This document shows positions 1 to 7,959 of a stretch of DNA of 64,000 nt, one piece after another. Position numbers and translations under genes: made by a program. Each line of letters starts with the position of its first letter. Position 1 is the first letter of the stretch. The notes under the pieces were generated by a model, which saw nothing but the letters and a program-made list of their open reading frames with translations, was not told the origin of the DNA and searched no databases. Source of the stretch: Streptomyces sp. V4I2 (GTDB taxonomy: Bacteria; Actinomycetota; Actinomycetes; Streptomycetales; Streptomycetaceae); assembly GCF_030817655.1 (NCBI RefSeq), contig NZ_JAUSZM010000003.1:310001-374000 (forward strand), in the 5' to 3' direction.

Positions 1-60
1 TACTCCTGCCCCGCTACGCGGGAAGCCGGATACCTCCCCGGCCTGAAGGCCGGGGCATCC
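1..60. mobile_element. End of an IS200/IS605-type element (body outside window)
   Basis: Positions 36-55 form a perfect 8-bp stem with a TGAA loop (CCCCGGCC-TGAA-GGCCGGGG). A smaller CCCGC/GCGGG hairpin lies just before it at about 10-23. Stem length, TGAA loop and the preceding small hairpin match the tnpA-side end of the complete IS605-type element at 12401-12420. I infer that a related element lies mostly to the left of the window. No coding part is visible, so the family call rests on the hairpins alone. Confidence 0.45.
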
Positions 61-100
61 TCCGGTTGCCAGGTGACAAGGAACCGGGCCCGGTTCCTTG

Positions 101-814
101 TCAGGCATCAGGGTCGCGGGCGTACTTCTTCCGTTCGGCGAGTATCTCGATGAGTTCGCCGGCGCTCGCCATGGTGTGGCGTTCCACCTCGGCATCGATG
201 GTGGCCGGGTCGCCGTCGAGGATCGCCTTGATGAGCCGCTCATGGACGTGCAGGGCGCGGTCGGGATCCGAACGGGCGCTCTCGTCGACCGTGATGGCGA
301 TGTTGATCTGGGCTTCCACGGTGGGCCACAGGCGTTCGAGCATGGTGTTCCCGGAGGCGGTCCAAACGGTCCAGTGGAGGTTGACGTGGGCCTGGTGGAG
401 GCGGTCCGGGTCCTGGACGGCGTGGGCCGCCTGGTACTCCTCCCAGCTACGGCGGAGCTTCTCCTTCCGGGAGCCGTCGGGATCGTCGGCCAGGGCCCGG
501 GCGGCCAGTTTTTCCAGGGCGACCCGGACCGCGGCCACGTCGGTGATGAACTTCTCGTCGATGTCGGTGACGACGACTCCGCGGTAGGGCTGCTGTTCGA
601 GGAGTCCTTCGTGGGTCAGCTGGTAGACGGCCTCACGCAGGGTGGGACGGCTGACCCCCATCTGCTGGGCGATCTGGACCTCCCGAAGCCGTTGCCCCGG
701 TCCCAGCTCTCCGGCCAGGATGGCCCGCCGCAACTCGTTCACCACGGCGTCGCGGCGGGTCTGGTTGTTGACCGGCCGGGGCCCGGTGGTGGCTTGGGGG
801 GCGTGGTCACTCAT
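101..814 (-). CDS. GntR-family (FadR/FCD) transcriptional regulator of the hydroxyproline locus
   Basis: The 237-residue protein has an N-terminal winged helix (about residues 15-82, with PGQRLREVQIAQQMGVSRPT and the GntR wing) followed by an all-helical FCD ligand domain with several His residues typical of the metal/ligand pocket. I chose the ATG at 814 because GGAGGA lies just upstream; an in-frame extension to 862 has no such site and would cover an operator-like palindrome at 829-839. FadR-type regulators usually repress catabolic genes and are released by a substrate or intermediate. The same palindrome occurs upstream of the importer (3129-4001) and of the enzyme operon (4665-9449), so I infer autoregulation and control of both. 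The ligand is probably a hydroxyproline-pathway intermediate, which is inference. Confidence 0.85.
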   Translation of the reverse strand: MSDHAPQATTGPRPVNNQTRRDAVVNELRRAILAGELGPGQRLREVQIAQQMGVSRPTLREAVYQLTHEGLLEQQPYRGVVVTDIDEKFITDVAAVRVALEKLAARALADDPDGSRKEKLRRSWEEYQAAHAVQDPDRLHQAHVNLHWTVWTASGNTMLERLWPTVEAQINIAITVDESARSDPDRALHVHERLIKAILDGDPATIDAEVERHTMASAGELIEILAERKKYARDPDA

Positions 815-828
815 GGGTCCTCCGCAGA

Positions 829-839
829 TTGTCAGACCA
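829..839. promoter_or_regulatory. FadR-type operator copy 1 (TTGTCAGACCA)
   Basis: The 11-mer has the FadR-family form TTGT-NNN-ACNA, with one mismatch in the right arm. It lies 15 bp upstream of the gntR start at 814, where binding would block gntR transcription. Two better copies lie at 4183-4193 and 4498-4508. Confidence 0.55.
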
Positions 840-911
840 CATAGTAGCCACCGCCATGACATCCTTGCGGCCCGGAAGCCGGGAGAGTGGGCCGGCGGCT
901 TCGCGGGTCGA

Positions 912-1316
912 TCAGGCGCCGTACTCGGTCACGCGCTCGGCGCTGATGGTGACGACCACTCTTGGCGTCGTCGCGGCCTCCTGCCAGGGCTTGCCCTCGT
1001 ACTTGTGGGAGAGTTCGTCGATCAGCTCCGGCCCGCCGTCCCGGGTGATGGTGACCGGTCCGCGGACGACGGCGTAGACGTAGGGATTGTCGCGGTCGGT
1101 GATCAGGATGCCGGCGCGGGGGTCGCGCAGCAGGTTGAGGTGTTTCACGCGGCCCTCGACGGTGGAGAAGGCGATCCCGTCTCCGTCGTCTGTGGCCTTC
1201 ACCCAGACTATGGACTGCTGGGGCAGGCCGTCCCTGCCGATCGTGGCGAGCGTCGCGAAGTTGGGCTCGGAGGCCAGTTTCCGTGCCAGCTCGGTGAGTT
1301 GGGGCATGTCGGTCAC
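912..1316 (-). CDS. PPOX-class (F420- or FMN-binding) oxidoreductase
   Basis: The 134-residue single-domain protein has the split beta-barrel pattern of the pyridoxamine-5'-phosphate-oxidase-like superfamily. Features include FATLATIGRDGLPQQS near the N-terminus, RVKHLNLLRDPRAG in the middle and a YVYAVVRGPVTI strand. The length and KHLNLLRDPR segment fit the actinobacterial Rv1155-type F420-dependent group. These enzymes reduce small substrates with F420H2, but the substrate here is unknown. It lies between the gntR gene and a strong terminator at 1351-1398, all on the minus strand, so it may share a transcript with gntR. A role in hydroxyproline use is not shown. Confidence 0.75.
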   Translation of the reverse strand: MTDMPQLTELARKLASEPNFATLATIGRDGLPQQSIVWVKATDDGDGIAFSTVEGRVKHLNLLRDPRAGILITDRDNPYVYAVVRGPVTITRDGGPELIDELSHKYEGKPWQEAATTPRVVVTISAERVTEYGA

Positions 1317-1350
1317 CTTTTCGGTAGGAGACGAGCTTTCAGGGAGGGGG

Positions 1351-1398
1351 CGGTGGCAGGCCCCCCACGCGGGGAGGAGTGTGGGGGGCCTGCCACCG
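1351..1398 (-). terminator. Strong hairpin terminator after the amino-acid ABC operon
   Basis: An exact 18-bp inverted repeat (arms 1351-1368 and 1381-1398, starting CGGTGGCAGG) encloses a 12-nt loop. It lies 87 bp beyond the stop of the ABC ATPase at 1485. There is no U-tract, as is usual for intrinsic terminators in high-GC actinobacteria. Confidence 0.8.
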
Positions 1399-1484
1399 TA
1401 CGCGGCCCCGCCCGGACCGGCGCAGCGGAGGCCGGCCCTGTGCGGTGGGCGGGGTCGCCGTTCCGGGTCGGCCGCCGGGGCCGT

Positions 1485-2285
1485 TCAGAAGCGGACGGCG
1501 TCGATGAATGCCTGAAGCCCTGGTGTCTGCGGATCGTTGAAGGCCCGGTCCGGTGGCACGTCCTCCTTGATCAGTCCGTCCTCGAAGAAGCAGATACGGT
1601 CAGCGGCTTTGGACGCGAAGGCCATGTCGTGGGTGACGATGCCGCAGGCGATGCCCTCTTCCTCCTTCAGCTTGGTGAGTACGCCCAGCACCTCGGCCGC
1701 CACCGGCGGGTCGAGCGCGGAGGTGATCTCGTCGCACAGCAGTAGACGGGGCCGCATCATCAACGCCCGTGCGATGGCCACCCGTTGGCGCTCGCCACCG
1801 GACAGCTGGGTGCAGCGGCTGCGCAGGTGGTGTGCCATGCCCACCTCGGTCAGGGCCTGCTCGGCCCGCTCCAGCAGCTGGGCCTTGGACTCGCCGAGGG
1901 CGAGGCGAGGCGCGATGGTGAGGTTGTCGAGGACGTTCATGTGGGGCCACAGGGTGTAGCTCTGGAAGATCATTCCGATCTGGCCACGGAGGTCCTTCCA
2001 CGCGTCCTGGTACTCGCCGTCGCGTACGACGGCCTGGCCGGCGAGGTCGATGTCCCCGGCATCCGGCTCCTCAAGACCGGCGATCACCCGCAGCAGGGTG
2101 CTCTTGCCGGAACCGCTCTTGCCGATGAGGACGGCGATCTCGCCGCTGCCGATCCGGAAGTCGGCCTCCTTGAGGACGGGGCGGCCGTGGAAGGACTTGC
2201 TCACCCCGCGAGTGCGCAGAAACGCGCCGTCGAACCCCGTGTCGGTGTCCGGTGTCTTGTCGAGGGTCGGGTTGGTCTCTGTCAT
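1485..2285 (-). CDS. Polar amino-acid ABC transporter ATP-binding protein
   Basis: The 266-residue ATPase has Walker A GKSGSGKST near residue 55, a Q-loop (GMIFQSYTLWPHMNVLDN), the signature [15 protein letters not shown], Walker B LLLCDEITSALD and an H-loop VTHD. It belongs to the HisP/GlnQ type that energises import of polar or charged amino acids. It is the last gene of a three-gene minus-strand operon with the permease at 2291 (5-bp gap) and the binding protein at 3129. Beside the hydroxyproline enzymes it most likely powers hydroxyproline uptake, which is inferred from context only. Confidence 0.9.
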   Translation of the reverse strand: MTETNPTLDKTPDTDTGFDGAFLRTRGVSKSFHGRPVLKEADFRIGSGEIAVLIGKSGSGKSTLLRVIAGLEEPDAGDIDLAGQAVVRDGEYQDAWKDLRGQIGMIFQSYTLWPHMNVLDNLTIAPRLALGESKAQLLERAEQALTEVGMAHHLRSRCTQLSGGERQRVAIARALMMRPRLLLCDEITSALDPPVAAEVLGVLTKLKEEEGIACGIVTHDMAFASKAADRICFFEDGLIKEDVPPDRAFNDPQTPGLQAFIDAVRF

Positions 2286-2290
2286 CGTGA

Positions 2291-3094
2291 TCAGACACCT
2301 TCCGGCTTGGGTACGGACTTCAGGGCGGGGTTGGCCAGGGCGGGTGGCCGCTGTCCGGGGCGCAGCCGTGCGAGCGTGCTACGCAGCCCCGGCGTGGGCG
2401 GCTGGGCACCACGCGAGCCGCTGGTGAGCAGGCGCCGCTCGATGTAGCTGGTGAGCAGGGTCGCGGGGAACGCGATCGCGAAGTAGATGACGGCGACCAT
2501 GGTGAAGATCTCCATGGGCCGGTAGGTCTGGCTGGCGAGGATGTTGCCCTGGAAGGTCAGGTCCGCCAGGCCCAGCGCGGAGACCAGAGAGGTGTCCTTG
2601 AACATGCTCACGTTCAGGGACAGGATCGTGGGGATCTGCTGGCGGAAGGCCTGCGGCACGATGACGTACCGCAGGATCTGCACCCGGTTCAGGCGCAGCA
2701 TATGCGCCGCCTCGATCTGCTCGACGGGCACCGACTGCATGCCGGCGCGGTAGGTCTCCGACATGAACGCGGTCAGGTGCGCGGTGAGCGCGACGATGAT
2801 CGAGAGCTTGCCGGGCAGGTTGATACCGAGGAGTGCCGGAAGGGCGTAGAACACCCAGATCAGCTGGATCAGCAGCGGCGTACAGCGGAACACCTCGATG
2901 TACAGCTGCGCCGGCCAGCGGATGACTTCGATCTTCGACATGCGGGCCACGGCGAGGGGGAAACCGAGGACGGCGCTCGCGACGATCACGATCGTCGAGA
3001 TCTCCAGAGTCAGCCACAGCCCGTCCAGCAGGGTGGGCAGCGAGGGACCGATGACGCTCAGGTCGAATGAGTAGGCGAGGTTCACGGAATTCAT
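2291..3094 (-). CDS. Amino-acid ABC transporter permease (HisM/GlnP family)
   Basis: The 267-residue inner-membrane protein has about five hydrophobic segments. The conserved EAA loop region reads EAAHMLRLNRVQILRYVIVP, where the ATPase docks. The N-terminal pattern (TLLDGLWLTLEIS) and the RCTPLLIQLIWVFYALP segment are standard for His/Glu/Gln-type permeases. A Pro/Arg-rich cytoplasmic tail of about 40 residues follows the last membrane segment. Only one permease gene is present, so the transporter should be a homodimer. It sits between the ATPase and the binding-protein gene. Confidence 0.9.
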   Translation of the reverse strand: MNSVNLAYSFDLSVIGPSLPTLLDGLWLTLEISTIVIVASAVLGFPLAVARMSKIEVIRWPAQLYIEVFRCTPLLIQLIWVFYALPALLGINLPGKLSIIVALTAHLTAFMSETYRAGMQSVPVEQIEAAHMLRLNRVQILRYVIVPQAFRQQIPTILSLNVSMFKDTSLVSALGLADLTFQGNILASQTYRPMEIFTMVAVIYFAIAFPATLLTSYIERRLLTSGSRGAQPPTPGLRSTLARLRPGQRPPALANPALKSVPKPEGV

Positions 3095-3128
3095 CGCGGA
3101 CTACCTCCGAGAGGACGGCGAGACCGGG

Positions 3129-4001
3129 TCAGGACTTGATCTCGAGGTCGCCGAGGGCGTCCACGTCGCGGTAGCCGGCTTCGGCGAAGGCGCGGCCGAT
3201 CTCGCCGCTGGCCACCGAGTTGTCGACGGCGACGTTGAGGATGTCCATGGAGCGGGTGTCGATGCCGGCGGGGACGCCGTAGGCCACGTGGTGGACGAAG
3301 ATCGCCGGGTCGGGGACGACGATGCCGAGGGACTTGTCCTTGGTGGCCATGTCGACGGCGGTGCCCAGGTCGGTGAAGACGGCGATGGCCTTGCCCGCCT
3401 TCACCCCGGCGGCCGCGTTCTGGTAGGTGTCCACGCGCAGTTCGTTGGCCTTGGCCTGCTGGAGGGCCGCGTCCAGCGCGGAGCCCTGCGTGGTGGCGAT
3501 GGGCTTGTTCGCGTCGAGGACCTGCTTGCTGGTGCTGTAGTCGCTGTCACGCTCCACCAGGAGCACGCCCGGGTAGGACCACGAGCCGTGGGTGAAGCCG
3601 ATCGCCAGGCTGCGCTCGACGGTCTGGTCGAGGTCGGCGGCGACGTCGTACTTGTCCGCCTGGAGTCCGGCGACGATGTTCTGCCAGGTGGTCGCCACCG
3701 TCTTGATCTTCACGCCGATGCCGTCCGCGAAGTTCTCCAGCGGAATCAGGTCGGGTCCGGTGCAGGTGCCGTCCGTCTTGACGACGATGGTGGGCGGGGC
3801 GTCGGCGCAGCCGACCCGCAGTACGCCCGCCTTCTTGATCTTGTTGACCCAGGCGGACTTGCTGGTGTCGGCGGAGGCGGCCACGGTCTGCGTCGAGCCG
3901 CCGTCCGAGCCGGCCTTCCCGCCGAAGTATCCGGCCAGCCAGGCCAGGATGAGAACTCCGGCCACGTAGAAGGTGTACCTGCTCTGCTTGGTGAGGGCCA
4001 T
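3129..4001 (-). CDS. Amino-acid ABC transporter substrate-binding protein (family 3), membrane-anchored type
   Basis: The 290-residue protein begins with a short basic stretch and one hydrophobic segment (about residues 11-27, FYVAGVLILAWLAGYFGG). It continues with the SBP_bac_3 pattern (AGVLRVGCADAPPTIVVK, then WQNIVAGLQADKYDVAADLD). The signal segment has no lipobox cysteine, so the protein is probably held by an uncleaved N-terminal anchor rather than lipidated. That is unusual for a Gram-positive binding protein. It is the first gene of the importer operon, and two operator-like palindromes lie in the 660-bp gap upstream. Hydroxyproline or a related imino acid is the inferred ligand. Confidence 0.85.
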   Translation of the reverse strand: MALTKQSRYTFYVAGVLILAWLAGYFGGKAGSDGGSTQTVAASADTSKSAWVNKIKKAGVLRVGCADAPPTIVVKTDGTCTGPDLIPLENFADGIGVKIKTVATTWQNIVAGLQADKYDVAADLDQTVERSLAIGFTHGSWSYPGVLLVERDSDYSTSKQVLDANKPIATTQGSALDAALQQAKANELRVDTYQNAAAGVKAGKAIAVFTDLGTAVDMATKDKSLGIVVPDPAIFVHHVAYGVPAGIDTRSMDILNVAVDNSVASGEIGRAFAEAGYRDVDALGDLEIKS

Positions 4002-4182
4002 GGCTGGTGCTCCAGTGCTAGAGGCTGAGTGGTGCAGGGCGCGGCAGGGGGATTCGGTCGGTCCGGGGCGCGCGGCGTTGCGATCGACAGTGGGTGAGCG
4101 GACTGCTCAGGTGACAAGGAAGGCGCCGCTGCAGGCGATGCCCCTTGAGGCGGAGCAGTCCCTTGGGAAGGTGCGCCGTAGA

Positions 4183-4193
4183 TTGTCAGACAA
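4183..4193. promoter_or_regulatory. FadR-type operator copy 2 (TTGTCAGACAA)
   Basis: A perfect TTGT-CAG-ACAA palindrome. The surrounding TAGATTGTCAGAC is nearly the same as the sequence around copy 1 at 829. It lies upstream of the minus-strand importer operon. Confidence 0.6.
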
Positions 4194-4497
4194 GCAGCGA
4201 GATGTTGGAAGGTTAGGAACGCGACTCCGCCGCGTCAATAGCCGAAATCGTGATGTCCCGATGCGGCGATCAGTCGGCACCGCAACCCGTGACAGCGACC
4301 GCCCACGGCGCGAACAGGGCCTTGACCTGGCCGTAAAGGGCGATCCCGAGGCCTCCACCGGCGTCGGGCGTCGCGGTGTCCAGCTCGTACGAACGGGCCA
4401 CGAAATGGGTGTGCGACCGCGCGGGGCCGGTCGATTCATTCACCTCCGGGCATTGACCGCACCGGGCGGCCCGGTCTAGCGTCAGCCGAGCCGCCGA

Positions 4498-4508
4498 TTG
4501 TTTGACAA
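4498..4508. promoter_or_regulatory. FadR-type operator copy 3 (TTGTTTGACAA)
   Basis: A perfect TTGT-TTG-ACAA palindrome, extended to GATTGT-TTG-ACAATC. On the minus strand it reads GCAGATTGTCAAAC, matching the flanks of copies 1 and 2. It lies upstream of the plus-strand enzyme operon that starts at 4665. Confidence 0.6.
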
Positions 4509-4664
4509 TCTGCGATCCCGAAAAGACCCATGAGGTTCAGCCGCGCCTTGAACGTGGTGGACGCGCATGCCGAGGGCGAGTCCGGCAAGGTCGTCGTCGG
4601 TGGGGTCGGCCCGGCCCGCTGGTGAGAGGCGCCGCAGGCGCCCTGTGAGGAGGTATACGACTTC

Positions 4665-5909
4665 ATGCGGACCATCGTTGTGGGAGGCGGCGCCGTCGGT
4701 CTGGCCGCCGCCTACCGGCTGGCCAAAAGCGGCTGCGAGGTGACCGTTCTCGACGCCCGGCGCGCGGGCTCCGCCGCCTCGCACGGCAACGCGGCCAAGA
4801 TCGCCCTGGCGGAGAGCGGCCCGGTGCCGGCGCCGGGCGTGATCCTGCAGTCCCTGAAGTGGATGCTGAAGCCGGACAGCCCGCTCTACGTCAAGCCCTC
4901 GCTCAACCCCGCCTTCGTGAAGTTCATGCTGACCATGGCACGGCACTGCACCGCGCGGGACTTCCGCCAGGGCCTGGAGACGACCCTGCGCCTCGCCGAG
5001 GGCACCATGGACCTCCTCGACGACTGGACCCGGGACGGCATCGCCTTCGAGATGCACAAGGCGGGCGTCCTGCTGGCCTTCGAGACGAAGGAACGCTACG
5101 AGGAGCAGCTCGCCTCCCTCGACATCTTCGAGAGCTTCGGCATGATCGCCGAACACCTGCACGGAGACGCCGTACAGGCCAGGGAACCGGTGCTCAACAG
5201 CCGCATCAAGCACGGCCTGTTCTTCCCGGACGACCGCCAGGTCGAGCCCGACTCCCTCACCCGGGGCCTGCTCAAGCGGTGCAGCGAACTCGGCGTCGAG
5301 ATCCACGAAAACACCCCCGTACGCCGCTTCCTGCGCCAGGGCGACACCGTCACCGGCGTGCTCACCGACAAGGGCGAGTACACGGGCGACACCCTGCTGC
5401 TGGCCGGCGGCGTGTGGACCGCCCGGATGGCCGCCCAGCTCGGCGTCCCCCTGCCGATCCGGCCGGGCAAGGGCTACAGCGTCGACTACTCGCCCTCCCC
5501 GGTGCCGCTGCGCACGCCCCTCACGCTGGAGGACGCCCGTGTCGCGGTGACCCCGCTGAACGGCTACCTGCGGCTGGCGGGCACCATGGAGTTCGGCGGC
5601 CTGGAGGAGAGCATCAACCCCAGGCGCATCGCCGCGATCAAGCAGGCGGCCGCCGACTCCCTCACCGGCTGGGACAACCCGCCGGGGGAAGCGAGTCCAT
5701 GGGCCGGGCTGCGCCCGATGACCCCGGACGGCCTGCCGATCATCGGCCGCCTCGATCCCCTGCCCAACGTCTATGTCGCCTCGGGCCACGGCATGCTCGG
5801 GCTCACCCTCGCGCCGGCCACCGCCGAGATCATCACCGAGGCCATCACCACGCGCCGCCTTCCGTCCGTCGCCGAGGCGGTCTCGCCGCGCCGCTTCACC
5901 CGCCGGTGA
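4665..5909 (+). CDS. FAD-dependent D-amino-acid (cis-4-hydroxy-D-proline) dehydrogenase
   Basis: The 414-residue DadA/DAO-family flavoprotein starts with the dinucleotide-binding motif VVGGGAVGLAAAYRL and GCEVTVLDA. It ends with the family C-terminal pattern (GLRPMTPDGLPIIGRLD, then ASGHGMLGLTLAPAT). A good AGGAGG site precedes the ATG. In known hydroxyproline pathways this enzyme oxidises cis-4-hydroxy-D-proline to 1-pyrroline-4-hydroxy-2-carboxylate (HypO/LhpB type). The neighbours encode the enzymes before and after that step, which supports this substrate over D-alanine. It is the first gene of a four-gene operon. Confidence 0.8.
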   Translation: MRTIVVGGGAVGLAAAYRLAKSGCEVTVLDARRAGSAASHGNAAKIALAESGPVPAPGVILQSLKWMLKPDSPLYVKPSLNPAFVKFMLTMARHCTARDFRQGLETTLRLAEGTMDLLDDWTRDGIAFEMHKAGVLLAFETKERYEEQLASLDIFESFGMIAEHLHGDAVQAREPVLNSRIKHGLFFPDDRQVEPDSLTRGLLKRCSELGVEIHENTPVRRFLRQGDTVTGVLTDKGEYTGDTLLLAGGVWTARMAAQLGVPLPIRPGKGYSVDYSPSPVPLRTPLTLEDARVAVTPLNGYLRLAGTMEFGGLEESINPRRIAAIKQAAADSLTGWDNPPGEASPWAGLRPMTPDGLPIIGRLDPLPNVYVASGHGMLGLTLAPATAEIITEAITTRRLPSVAEAVSPRRFTRR

Positions 5910-5968
5910 ATCGCACAGGCCTCCCACTGCCGACCCTTTTCCCTCATGCTGATATCAGGAGTTCCTTC

Positions 5969-6886
5969 ATGAGCGCCCCCCAGTTCACCGGCATCCTCGC
6001 TGCCGTCGTCACCCCGCTGACCACGGACGGCTCGGCCGTCGACGCCGATGGCATCCGGCGCCAGGCCGACCACATCATCGGCGGCGGCATCCACGGCCTC
6101 GTGCCCGGCGGCAGCACCGGCGAGTTCACCACGCTGAGCCTCGGCGAACGCAAGCAGGTCACCGAGTTGTACGTCGAGGCCGCCGGCGGACGCGTCCCGG
6201 TCGTCGCGGGGACAGGCGCGCTCAGCACGGCGGACACCGTGGAGCTGAGCGTGCACGCGGAGAAGGCGGGCGCTTCCGCCGTGATGATCGTGCCGCCGTT
6301 CTACGACGCCCCCACCTTCGACGAAATGCGGGGCTTCTTCGGCGCGGTGTCGGACGCCATCGACATCCCGATCATGTACTACAACATCCCCTCGGCCACG
6401 GGCGTCAGCCTCGCGCCCGAGGAGCTGGCGAAGCTGGCCCGGGAGACCGCGATCACCTCCTACAAGGACACCGGCGGCGACTTCGCGTGGTTCTCCGCGG
6501 TCCAGCAGCAGCACGCACAGGACATCACCGCCCTCAACGGCTGGGACACCCTCACCTTCGCCGCCCTCGCGAGCGGCGCGAAGGCCGGGGTGTGGGGCAC
6601 CGCCAGCGTGATCCCCCAGCTGTGCGCCGACCTGTACGACGCCCTCGCGGTCCGCGGCGACCTGCACGCCGGACGCGAGCTGTGGGCCAGGATCTTTCCG
6701 ATCTGCCAGTTCCTGGAGTCCCACAACTACGCCTGCGGCATCAAGACCGGCCTCGACCTCGTCGGCGTCAGCGCCGGCCCCACCCGCCGCCCCGTCCTGC
6801 CGCTCGCCCCGCAGTACGTCGCCGAGTTCCGCGACCGGCTCATCGCGGCCGGTGTCACGGTGACTGAGGAGAGCGTGGCCGCGTGA
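5969..6886 (+). CDS. DapA-family 1-pyrroline-4-hydroxy-2-carboxylate deaminase
   Basis: The 305-residue protein is a class I aldolase-like TIM barrel of the dihydrodipicolinate synthase family. It has GGIHGLVPGGSTGEFTTLS near the N-terminus, PIMYYNIPSATG in the middle (catalytic Tyr region) and the Schiff-base lysine in ITSYKDTGGD. True DapA would be expected with lysine genes. Here it lies between a D-amino-acid dehydrogenase and a proline-racemase homologue, the arrangement of known hydroxyproline clusters. There this family deaminates 1-pyrroline-4-hydroxy-2-carboxylate to 2-oxoglutarate semialdehyde. The ATG at 5969 is preceded by AGGAG; the longer open frame upstream runs antisense-like through the previous gene and is not real. 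Confidence 0.8.
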   Translation: MSAPQFTGILAAVVTPLTTDGSAVDADGIRRQADHIIGGGIHGLVPGGSTGEFTTLSLGERKQVTELYVEAAGGRVPVVAGTGALSTADTVELSVHAEKAGASAVMIVPPFYDAPTFDEMRGFFGAVSDAIDIPIMYYNIPSATGVSLAPEELAKLARETAITSYKDTGGDFAWFSAVQQQHAQDITALNGWDTLTFAALASGAKAGVWGTASVIPQLCADLYDALAVRGDLHAGRELWARIFPICQFLESHNYACGIKTGLDLVGVSAGPTRRPVLPLAPQYVAEFRDRLIAAGVTVTEESVAA

Positions 6887-7959
6887 TGGCCTCGTACCGC
6901 CGCGTCCACGCGATCGACGTACACGCCGAGGGCGAGCCGGGCCGCGTGCTCATCGGCAGCCATCTGCACGTCAAGGGCGCCACGATGGCCGAGCGACTGC
7001 AGTACTGCGAGAAGCACCTCGACGACCTGCGCCGGCTCCTGCTCCGGGAGCCGCGCGGCTACCCGGCCCTGTGCGGCGCCCTGGTGCTGCCGCCGGCCGA
7101 CCCGGCCGCCGACTTCGGCCTGGTAATCCTCGAACAGGGCGGCTTCCGCCCCATGTCCGGCTCCAACCTCATCTGTACGGTCACCGCGCTGGTGGAAACG
7201 GGAGCGGTACCGGTGAGCGAACCGGTCGCGGAACTCACCGTCGACACCGCGGTCGGGCTGGTCAGGGTCCGGGTGGACGTGTCCGGGGGCAAGGCCACCC
7301 GGGTCACCTTCGCCAACGTACCCGCCTTCGCTGTCGCCCTGGACCACGTGCTGGACCTGCCCGAGTACGGGCGGGTGCCGGTCGACATCGTCTTCGGTGG
7401 ACAGTTCTTCGTACAGGCCCGGGCCGCCGATCTGGGCATCACCCTGGAGCCGGGCGCCGCCAAGCAACTCGCCCGCGCCGGAGCGGTGTTGCGCACAGCG
7501 GCCCAGCAGCAGTTCCCGGTCAGCCACCCCCATAACCCGGGTATCGACCAGATCGCTCTGACGATGATCCACGGCCCCTCGCCCACGCCCGGCGTCTCCG
7601 GCCGCAACACCGTCGTCCTGCCCAACGGCGAGGTGGACCTGGCCGACCCGGCCACCTGGACCGGCTCGCTCGACCGCTCCCCGTGCGGCACCGGCACCAG
7701 CGGCCGCATGGCCGCCCTGCACGCACGGGGCGACCTCCCCCTGAACACACCGTTCGTCCACGAATCGATCATCGGAACGACCTTCACGGGCACGCTGCTC
7801 GACACCACCCAAGTCGGGCCGCACGAGGCGGTGCTGCCGACGATCAGCGGACGCGGCTGGATCACCGGATTCAACCAGTACGTCCTGGACGACACCGACC
7901 CCTTCCCGCACGGCTACACCCTCGGCGACCTGTGGGGCGCCGCCGAACAGGAGCGCTGA
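6883..7959 (+). CDS. Proline racemase-family 4-hydroxyproline 2-epimerase (Ser/Cys active-site variant)
   Basis: The protein is about 357 residues long. The start is GTG at 6883 or ATG at 6886, and either overlaps the preceding stop. The fold-typical motifs are FRPMSGSNLICTVTAL near residue 87 and DRSPCGTGTSGRMAAL near residue 265. Proline racemases and most hydroxyproline epimerases use a cysteine in each motif. Here the first position is Ser (MSG) and the second is Cys (PCGTG). The usual GHGT after the first residue is also changed to GSNL. Ser/Cys variants are known in the superfamily, so activity remains likely, but dehydratase rather than epimerase chemistry is possible. Context supports conversion of trans-4-hydroxy-L-proline to cis-4-hydroxy-D-proline. 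Confidence 0.8.
   Translation: MMASYRRVHAIDVHAEGEPGRVLIGSHLHVKGATMAERLQYCEKHLDDLRRLLLREPRGYPALCGALVLPPADPAADFGLVILEQGGFRPMSGSNLICTVTALVETGAVPVSEPVAELTVDTAVGLVRVRVDVSGGKATRVTFANVPAFAVALDHVLDLPEYGRVPVDIVFGGQFFVQARAADLGITLEPGAAKQLARAGAVLRTAAQQQFPVSHPHNPGIDQIALTMIHGPSPTPGVSGRNTVVLPNGEVDLADPATWTGSLDRSPCGTGTSGRMAALHARGDLPLNTPFVHESIIGTTFTGTLLDTTQVGPHEAVLPTISGRGWITGFNQYVLDDTDPFPHGYTLGDLWGAAEQER

Larger units (their letters stand above)
4002..4664. other. Divergent promoter region between importer and catabolic operon
   Basis: This 663-bp gap separates the minus-strand importer from the plus-strand enzyme operon. Open frames on both strands here have no family resemblance and poor initiation signals. 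The region holds two perfect TTGTNNNACAA palindromes (4183-4193 and 4498-4508). They are about 180 bp upstream of the importer start and 157 bp upstream of the enzyme operon start, which suits one operator for each divergent promoter. Confidence 0.6.

Noticed and set aside
4107..4675. Minus-strand open frames (4107-4439 and 4436-4675) in the divergent promoter region
   Set aside because: No family resemblance, no good ribosome-binding site, and they cover operator-like palindromes; the second runs antisense into the dehydrogenase start.
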